A stretch of DNA of 64,000 bases from Syntrophobacteraceae bacterium (GTDB lineage: Bacteria > Desulfobacterota > Syntrophobacteria > Syntrophobacterales > Syntrophobacteraceae): contig JARLHO010000012.1 in NCBI GenBank assembly GCA_031292215.1, positions 1-64,000 of the forward strand, in the 5' to 3' direction. Shown piece after piece: positions 63,195-64,000 of the stretch. Within the stretch, counting starts at the first letter, position 1; each line of letters opens with the position of its first letter. The position numbers were made by a program, and so were the translations under genes. Under the pieces are notes generated by a model. That model was not told where the DNA came from. It was given only the letters and a program-made list of their open reading frames with translations, and did not search any database.

Positions 63195-64000
63195 TTATGC
63201 CGCAAGTTCCTTTTGGCCCTGCGCTAGCTCGGTTAGTTGCACCTTTATCCATCCGGGTTCGCGTTTGTCGAAAGATTTATAAGCATCGATCACCGACTCG
63301 AACGGCTCCCTGTTGGTCAGAATTTTTGAGGGATCCACTATTCCGCTTTCCACGATGTTAAGAAGTTTTGGAATATAGCGGCGGTGGTTGCAGTTCCCGC
63401 TCTGGATGGTGAGATTTTTCATCATGACCTTGCCGATGGGAAATCGTTCCTGCATGGGAGAATAGACGCCGATTATCGAAAGCGTTCCCTTCTTGGCGAC
63501 TGCCTCGACAGCCCAGGAAAGCGCAAGGGAAGGGGCGTTTGCCTGCTCCCAGTCCCCGGGCCTCCCCGTGGCAACTGCGCATCCACGCCCACGGCGTCTA
63601 TTACACGGTCAACGCCGATTCCACCAGTGAGGTCCAAAATTGTTTCCACCGGGTCTTCCCGGCTAAAGTCAACGACCTCCGCCCCAAGTTCCCGTGCCCG
63701 TTTGAGGCGCTCTGCAACCTGGTCGACTCCAATCACCCTGCCTGCGCCGAATAACTGAGCGCTCACGATGGCCATAAGACCCACGGGGCCGAATCCGAAA
63801 ACCGCCACTGTGTCTCCGTCGATTATCTCGGCCAGATCGGCCCCGAAGTAGCCGGTCGGAAAGATGTCGGAAACGGTAATCGCCTGATCGTCGCTTATCG
63901 TTTCGGTCAATTTCAAAAGGCCTACATTTGCAAAGGGAATGCGGGCATATTGGGCCTGCATCCCATGGAAGGGTCCGCTCGGTTTGGGCCCACCGAAAAA
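63195..64000 (-). pseudogene. Zinc-dependent alcohol dehydrogenase, partial, with an apparent frameshift
   Basis: A medium-chain dehydrogenase read from the window edge: FHGMQAQYARIPFANVGLLK, SDIFPTGYFGADLAEI, then the NAD motif VAVFGFGPVGLMAIVSA and GGIGVDRVIDAVG. After about 63565 this frame becomes nonsense and stops, while a shifted frame carries on with the expected DWEQANAPSLALSWAVEAVA, KKGTLSIIGVYSP and MQERFPIGKVMMKNLTIQSG to the stop at 63195. The shift lies in the GGGG run near 63556-63560. It resembles the glutathione-independent formaldehyde-dehydrogenase-like group, but is shorter in the middle. The N-terminus is beyond the window. Confidence 0.8.

Overview
The window looks like a chromosomal segment of a high-GC, probably anaerobic Desulfobacterota member (former Deltaproteobacteria, Syntrophobacter/Desulfomonile-like). 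This rests on gene content only: hopanoid-modification genes, a CooC-type maturation ATPase of CO dehydrogenase/acetyl-CoA synthase systems, the order ribD-ribE-ribBA-ribH-nusB, and a purine cluster with a stand-alone PurH cyclohydrolase half. No rRNA is present, so the assignment is inference.

Layout. 1-1866: edge of an integrated element, with a phage-like gene fragment running off the left edge, a tyrosine recombinase lacking its N-terminus, then tRNA-Leu(CAA) and tRNA-Ala(GGC) with recognisable promoters and terminators. 1946-7082: a small lipoprotein, then a translationally coupled operon hpnJ-hpnK-SMR/EamA-hpnI for hopanoid head-group modification, with two half-transporters, one fused to HpnI. 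7297-10230: acetolactate synthase (small-subunit gene first) and an HD hydrolase. 10366-11742: an IS110-family element whose ends can be deduced because it splits a dispersed repeat that survives intact near 23850. 12318-20808: a conserved hypothetical, a Nudix protein, HrpA helicase, purine nucleoside phosphorylase, a GT2-GtrA fusion and a secreted Pro/Tyr-rich protein followed by a 26-unit heptamer array. 21218-28123: a two-gene sensor module, threonine dehydratase, Uma2-like protein, RelE/ParE-type toxin-antitoxin pair and YgjP-like metallopeptidase.

28967-39172 is the biosynthetic core: glyA, riboflavin genes with nusB, cooC, then purH(N)-purD-purQ-purN. 39359-40846 is hpnR, the hopanoid C-3 methylase, so the window holds both head-group and ring-A hopanoid modification. 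42541-49084 and 58765-62759 carry alpha-glucan/trehalose genes: beta-phosphoglucomutase with a GH65 phosphorylase, glgX, treZ and an archaeal-type debranching enzyme. 49178-56270 resembles an envelope/osmotic stress region: CsbD, DUF1328, PHA-synthase-like hydrolase, CoA-disulfide-reductase-like flavoprotein, YihY, and a three-gene membrane set (hypothetical, holin superfamily III, DUF3618). A two-repeat CRISPR remnant with I-E-like geometry abuts the flavoprotein gene. 56460-58617 pairs inositol-3-phosphate synthase with a TIM-barrel isomerase. The window ends in a zinc alcohol dehydrogenase gene with an apparent frameshift.

Intergenic spaces are unusually rich in repeats: at least five copies of a GTAGGTTGGGCT palindrome, a C-rich palindromic element with arms of about 67 bp, and its decayed relatives. 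I found no complete new defence system. The strongest unusual signals are the IS110 element with its reconstructed target site and candidate bridge RNA region, the orphan CRISPR remnant, the HpnI-flippase architecture, the heptamer array and the composite palindromic repeats.
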